Shown here: in pieces, positions 60,581 through 64,000 of the stretch
How positions within the stretch are numbered: position 1 is the stretch's first letter
Layout: the number at the start of each line of letters is the position of its first letter
From: UBA974 sp002292405
GTDB lineage: Bacteria; Bacteroidota; Bacteroidia; Flavobacteriales_D; Sanyastnellaceae
Reading direction: 5' to 3'
NCBI GenBank assembly: GCA_943842425.1
Contig: CALTBR010000002.1
Coordinates: 1-64,000, forward strand
Length of the DNA stretch: 64,000 bases
The notes under the pieces: generated by a model
Database searches by the model: none
What the model was told of the DNA's origin: nothing
The model's input: the letters and a program-made list of their open reading frames with translations, nothing else
Made by a program: the position numbers and the translations under genes

Positions 60581-61633
60581 ATGACTCGACTTTTATATTT
60601 AGGCTTTATTCTTTTTATTTTCGGATGTGGAGTAGAATATTCTACTCCACATCTTGAAAATCCTCAGGATAATATCACAGATCAGGTTTACGCTGATTCT
60701 TTAGCTCATTTTGAACAGGAGATTTTCAAAAACTCTACCTCTCCTCTTCCTTATTGGAATAGAGCGGCTTGGCATTTGAAAAATGCACGCATTAAGGAAG
60801 GACTTCACGATTTAGATTTAGCTCTTGAAGCTGACTCTACCTACGGACCTGCCTGGTCTGCTAAAGCTGATGCTCTTTATCTATTACGTCAGTTCGACCC
60901 GTGTATTGATCACCTGGACGTTTGTTTAAAGTACGCACCGAACCACATACCGTGTAAGCTTAGAAGAGCTGAGATGTATATACATCTCAAGCTTTACAAA
61001 GAAGCTTTTACTTTGATTAACGATGCATTAAAGATTAACGATCAGTTATCAGAAGCGTATTGGATGAAGGGTACTATTTATAAAGAAAATGGGGAGCTCA
61101 AGAAAGCACTCAGTTCTTTCCAAACCTCAGTAGAGGTTAATCCATCTTTCTTTGACGGATACATCGCTTTAGGTCTTGCCTACGCTTCTACATCCAATCC
61201 ATTAGCGGTAGACTACTATAACAGTGCTATTTCTTTAAATCCCAGAAGTGTTGAGGCAAAGTATAACCTAGCAATGTACTATCAGGAATTATTTTTAGAA
61301 GAGCCTGCTGCTAGGAAGATCGCTTTAGAAAAATCATTGGCTCTTTACGAAACCATTATTGAGATTGATAGTCTTAACGCTTCAGCTGCATTTAACCAAG
61401 GGTTTATATACCTAGAGTACTTGGGCGGATACTCAAAAGCGGAATACTGGTTCAGTCAAGCTATTGAAGCTCTCCCGTATTATCATCAAGCTTTCTACAA
61501 TCGAGGACTTGCACGCGAGAGTCTTGATAAAAACACTGATGCTCTGGAAGATTATGAAATGGCACTGAAGCTTCAGCCTGACTATACTTCTGCTGCTCTT
61601 GCAAAAAGTCGAGTGCTTGAGGCAACGAAGTAA
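60581..61633 (+). CDS. TPR-repeat lipoprotein (350 aa)
   Basis: Lipoprotein signal (MTRLLYLGFILFIFGCGVEY, lipid Cys at residue 16). At least seven tetratricopeptide repeats follow, e.g. PLPYWNRAAWHLKNARIKEG, YGPAWSAKADALYLLRQFDP, AYWMKGTIYKENGELKKALS and AFYNRGLARESLDKNTDALE. Such proteins act as periplasmic or outer membrane scaffolds for complexes. Follows recA by 23 bases; a bidirectional terminator closes the transcript. Confidence 0.85.
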   Translation: MTRLLYLGFILFIFGCGVEYSTPHLENPQDNITDQVYADSLAHFEQEIFKNSTSPLPYWNRAAWHLKNARIKEGLHDLDLALEADSTYGPAWSAKADALYLLRQFDPCIDHLDVCLKYAPNHIPCKLRRAEMYIHLKLYKEAFTLINDALKINDQLSEAYWMKGTIYKENGELKKALSSFQTSVEVNPSFFDGYIALGLAYASTSNPLAVDYYNSAISLNPRSVEAKYNLAMYYQELFLEEPAARKIALEKSLALYETIIEIDSLNASAAFNQGFIYLEYLGGYSKAEYWFSQAIEALPYYHQAFYNRGLARESLDKNTDALEDYEMALKLQPDYTSAALAKSRVLEATK

Positions 61634-61670
61634 AGATCTCTGACATCTAGGGTATAAATCGCAAAGAAAA

Positions 61671-61707
61671 AAGGTCGATCCGGAAATGAATCCAGATCGA
61701 CCTTTTT
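61671..61707. terminator. Bidirectional terminator between the TPR gene and rplT
   Basis: GGTCGATC and GATCGACC pair fully, extended by GGA/TCC beyond one mismatch, around the loop AATGAA. The plus strand ends in TTTTT and the minus strand in TTTTTT, so it can stop both convergent transcripts. Confidence 0.88.
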
Positions 61708-61722
61708 GATGAATCTCTACAA

Positions 61723-62067
61723 TTACTTCACTTTATCTACAATTGCTGTAAAAGCTTCAGGGTGGTTCATTGCTAAATCTGCGAGCACCTTACGGTTAAG
61801 CTCGATTCCAGACTTAGAGAGTTTACCCATAAAAACGCTGTAAGACATTCCGTGCTGACGAGCAGCGGCGTTAATACGCATAATCCAAAGACTACGGAAA
61901 TTTCGTTTTTTAAGTTTGCGACCTATGTAAGCATAAGTTAAACCTTTTTCTACGGCGTTTTTTGCAACCGTATAGACGTTCTTACGAGCACCGAAGTACC
62001 CTTTCGCCATTTTTAGAATCTTCTTTCGGCGGGTTCTAGACGCCACTGCATTCGATGAACGAGGCAT
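61723..62067 (-). CDS. rplT: 50S ribosomal protein L20
   Basis: 114 residues with the L20 signatures MPRSSNAVASRTRRKKILKM, AKGYFGARKNVYTVAKNAVE and RNFRSLWIMRINAAARQHGM. Early-assembly 23S rRNA binder. Last gene of the thrS-infC-rpmI-rplT cluster, 103 bases after rpmI; in several bacteria this gap region takes part in L20 autoregulation, but no such structure was proven here. Confidence 0.97.
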   Translation of the reverse strand: MPRSSNAVASRTRRKKILKMAKGYFGARKNVYTVAKNAVEKGLTYAYIGRKLKKRNFRSLWIMRINAAARQHGMSYSVFMGKLSKSGIELNRKVLADLAMNHPEAFTAIVDKVK

Positions 62068-62170
62068 GAGTTAAATGTTTTTAATGGTTGGTGAAAAGGC
62101 ACGAGTAAATTATACTCGCCTAATGCTTATTTACCAAACACTGGGTTAATTAGACCAAAATTGAGTAAAA

Positions 62171-62365
62171 TCAGATACAGAGTTGTCGCTTGATGTTCGG
62201 CGTATCAGCCTTGCTGACCAATGCCGAGTGAGTCAAGTTACGTTTCTGCTTAGTAGCTTTCTTAGTCAAAATATGACTTTTAAAAGCATGCTTACGCTTG
62301 ATTTTACCCGATGCGGTTAGTTTGAAGCGCTTCTTGGCGCTTGATTTAGTTTTCATCTTCGGCAT
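62171..62365 (-). CDS. rpmI: 50S ribosomal protein L35
   Basis: 64 residues, strongly basic: MPKMKTKSSAKKRFKLTASG, KIKRKHAFKSHILTKKATKQ. Matches the usual L35 length. Between infC (21 bases upstream) and rplT in the conserved cluster order. Confidence 0.97.
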   Translation of the reverse strand: MPKMKTKSSAKKRFKLTASGKIKRKHAFKSHILTKKATKQKRNLTHSALVSKADTPNIKRQLCI

Positions 62366-62386
62366 GGCCTTAGATATTTTAGGGGT

Positions 62387-62935
62387 TTATTTCTTTTTCG
62401 GATTGAACATTACGGTCATTCGCTTTCCTTCCAACTTAGGCATCTGTTCTACAGTACCTACATCTTCGAGAGCAGTAGCAAATTTAAGCAGTAGGATCTC
62501 ACCACGTTCTTTAAATACAATAGTTCTTCCACGAAAGAACACATAAGCTTTTAATTTAGCTCCATCCATTAAAAACTTTCGCGCATGCTTCAGTTTAAAT
62601 TGGAAGTCGTGATCATCAGTATTGGGACCTAAGCGTATTTCTTTTACAACAACCTTAGATTGTTTTGATTTGATTTCCTTCTGTTTCTTCTTTTGTGCAT
62701 ACAAGAATTTTTTATAGTCAATTATCCTACATACTGGAGGGTCTGCTTTCGGAGAGATCTCAACTAAGTCGAGTTCTAATTCATTTGCCAATGTTAAAGC
62801 TGCAGCAGTAGTCATTACTGATGGCTCTAAATTATCTCCCACCACACGTACAGAATCAACTTCAATATGCTCGTTGATACGATGTGGATCTTCCTTGCGA
62901 ACTCTACCTCGGTAGGGACGACGTTTCCTGCGAAT
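62387..62935 (-). CDS. infC: Translation initiation factor IF-3, probable AUU start
   Basis: Prevents premature 70S formation and checks initiator tRNA and start codon. The conserved body reads VVGDNLEPSVMTTAAALTLA, VEISPKADPPVCRIIDYKKF and the C-terminal KHARKFLMDGAKLKAYVFFR. No ATG lies between the body and an in-frame TAA upstream. The frame continues from ATT at 62933-62935 as RRKRRPYRGRVRKEDPHRIN, the basic N-terminus normal for IF-3, giving about 182 residues. AUU is the start of infC in E. coli, where it allows autoregulation; ATA two codons before is also possible. GTG codons at 62845-62848 would remove the N-terminal helix. Confidence 0.93.
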   Translation of the reverse strand: MRRKRRPYRGRVRKEDPHRINEHIEVDSVRVVGDNLEPSVMTTAAALTLANELELDLVEISPKADPPVCRIIDYKKFLYAQKKKQKEIKSKQSKVVVKEIRLGPNTDDHDFQFKLKHARKFLMDGAKLKAYVFFRGRTIVFKERGEILLLKFATALEDVGTVEQMPKLEGKRMTVMFNPKKK

Positions 62936-62974
62936 TGCTATAGCTAGATCGTTTTATTTGTTCAAGACACTCAG

Positions 62975-64000
62975 TTAAACGGCAATCATTTCAGCAACTT
63001 CAGAAAGAACACGTTCTGCAAAAGCTTTAATGGTCATCGTACCGACATCCCCTTCTCCTTGCTTTCGCACGGATACAGTTCCTTCGGATTTTTCGTTTTC
63101 TCCCACTATGAGCATGTAAGGAATCTTTTCTAATTCGGCGTCGCGAATTTTTCTTCCCACCTTTTCAGAGCGGCTATCTACGAGTGCGCGAATATCGTGA
63201 TTTTCTAACATATTTGAAACTTCTTCAGCATAATCATTATATTTATCAGACAATGCTAGCACTCGCGCCTGTTCTGGGGTGAGCCAAAGTGGAAATTTAC
63301 CTGCACAATGCTCTATTAAAATGGCTACAAAACGTTCCATAGAGCCAAATGGCGCCCTGTGAATCATCACTGGACGATGTTTTGCGTTATCGGAACCGAT
63401 GTACTCAAGTTCGAAACGTTCAGGCAGGTTGTAATCTATTTGGACTGTACCCAATTGCCAAGTCCTTCCTATCGCATCACGCACCATAAAATCGAGCTTG
63501 GGACCGTAGAATGCAGCTTCGCCATATTCAACGACAGTTTCGAGATTTTTACTTTCAGCAACTTCGCGAATCGCGGTCTCCGCTTTTTCCCAATTTTCAT
63601 CTGAACCGATGTACTTCTCTGGTTGATCTGAATCTCGTAAGCTGATCTGAATAATAAAATCATTAAACTCGAGGGTCTTAAAAATGTAAAGCACGAGGTC
63701 TATTACATTGCTCACCTCTTCTTTTACTTGTTCGTTCGTACAGAAAATATGGGCGTCATCTTGCGTAAAACCTCGAACTCTTGTAAGTCCGTGTAATTCT
63801 CCACTTTGTTCGTAACGATATACTGTGCCGAACTCTGCAAATCTCACCGGCAAATCTTTGTATGTACGAGGTCTTGCCTTGAAAATCTCACAGTGATGTG
63901 GACAATTCATAGGTTTTAATAAAAACTCCTCTCCGTCAGATGGTGTTTTTATGGGCTGGAAACTGTCCTCACCATATTTTGCGTAATGCCCTGAGGTTAC
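62975..64000 (-). CDS. thrS: Threonyl-tRNA synthetase, 5' part outside window
   Basis: Class II synthetase charging tRNA-Thr. The visible C-terminal part (about 341 residues) begins in TSGHYAKYGEDSFQPIKTP, then MNCPHHCEIFKARPRTYKDL (zinc Cys and motif 2 region), RYEQSGELHGLTRVRGFTQD, and motif 3 as HRAPFGSMERFVAILIEHCA. The anticodon-binding domain ends SEVAEMIAV. Roughly 300 N-terminal residues (TGS and editing domains) lie beyond base 64000. infC follows 39 bases downstream of its stop. Confidence 0.97.
   Translation of the reverse strand, partial: VTSGHYAKYGEDSFQPIKTPSDGEEFLLKPMNCPHHCEIFKARPRTYKDLPVRFAEFGTVYRYEQSGELHGLTRVRGFTQDDAHIFCTNEQVKEEVSNVIDLVLYIFKTLEFNDFIIQISLRDSDQPEKYIGSDENWEKAETAIREVAESKNLETVVEYGEAAFYGPKLDFMVRDAIGRTWQLGTVQIDYNLPERFELEYIGSDNAKHRPVMIHRAPFGSMERFVAILIEHCAGKFPLWLTPEQARVLALSDKYNDYAEEVSNMLENHDIRALVDSRSEKVGRKIRDAELEKIPYMLIVGENEKSEGTVSVRKQGEGDVGTMTIKAFAERVLSEVAEMIAV

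Noticed and set aside
1..64000. tRNA genes, rRNA genes, CRISPR arrays, insertion sequences
   Set aside because: I looked through the intergenic gaps on both strands and found none apart from ssrA; nearly all gaps are under 200 bases.

Overview
The window looks like a chromosome segment from a Bacteroidota, most likely a Flavobacteriales-type marine or aquatic bacterium. Evidence: a one-piece tmRNA whose tag ends in YALAA, secreted proteins with type IX secretion (T9SS) sorting domains of both classes (C-terminal type A and gliding-associated type B), a SusC-like TonB-dependent receptor with a carboxypeptidase-regulatory domain, bacillithiol genes (bshC, ytxJ), a fused E1 alpha/beta dehydrogenase, few recognisable Shine-Dalgarno sequences, and repeated TAnnTTTG elements (the Bacteroidota -7 box) just upstream of starts. 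No rRNA, tRNA or CRISPR array was seen.

Layout. (1) 1-4731 is an accessory strip: the 5' part of a type I restriction methyltransferase (hsdM), a zinc-ribbon protein with a tiny membrane protein, then a decayed set of small genes and a large serine recombinase broken by two frameshifts. The strip ends exactly at the 3' end of ssrA (tmRNA, 4655-5055, minus). (2) 5148-14.1 kb: saccharopine dehydrogenase-like enzyme, a TonB-like protein with an Ala/Glu-rich TPR protein, an outer membrane protein, an FAD oxidoreductase and the fused E1 subunit. (3) 14.1-26.5 kb: ytxJ, miaA, mutS2, a secreted lysyl-endopeptidase-like protease, a CtpA protease, a DUF1573 lipoprotein, a SirB1-like protein, a rhomboid protease, dnaN, dapD and yqgF. 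(4) 26.5-34.3 kb, all minus: a run from an ABC substrate-binding lipoprotein through ACMSD, an ECF sigma factor with its probable anti-sigma factor, two envelope proteins, bshC and a HAD hydrolase. (5) 34.4-46.9 kb: TonB receptor, ABC exporter, CoA transferase, lytic transglycosylases, rfbC, GNAT, mltG, DUF5916 protein, M23 peptidase. (6) 47-54.6 kb, all plus: coiled-coil protein, zapA, rny, flippase, glutathione peroxidase, then serC-serA-DUF1015. (7) 54.6-64 kb: yggS, a beta-propeller protein, priA, bcp, recA, a TPR lipoprotein, and on minus the translation cluster thrS-infC-rpmI-rplT.

How it fits together. Most of the window is housekeeping: DNA replication and repair (dnaN, recA, priA, yqgF), translation (thrS, infC, rpmI, rplT, miaA, ssrA), cell envelope growth (mltG, M23, MltD-like, zapA), lysine and serine metabolism, and thiol redox (bacillithiol, GPx, Bcp). 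No convincing wholly new defence or biosynthetic system was found. The most useful points are the decayed recombinase element abutting ssrA, a probable AUU (or AUA) start on infC, the serC-serA-DUF1015 operon lacking serB, the sigma/anti-sigma operon with unknown partners, and the very short leaders after TAnnTTTG boxes.
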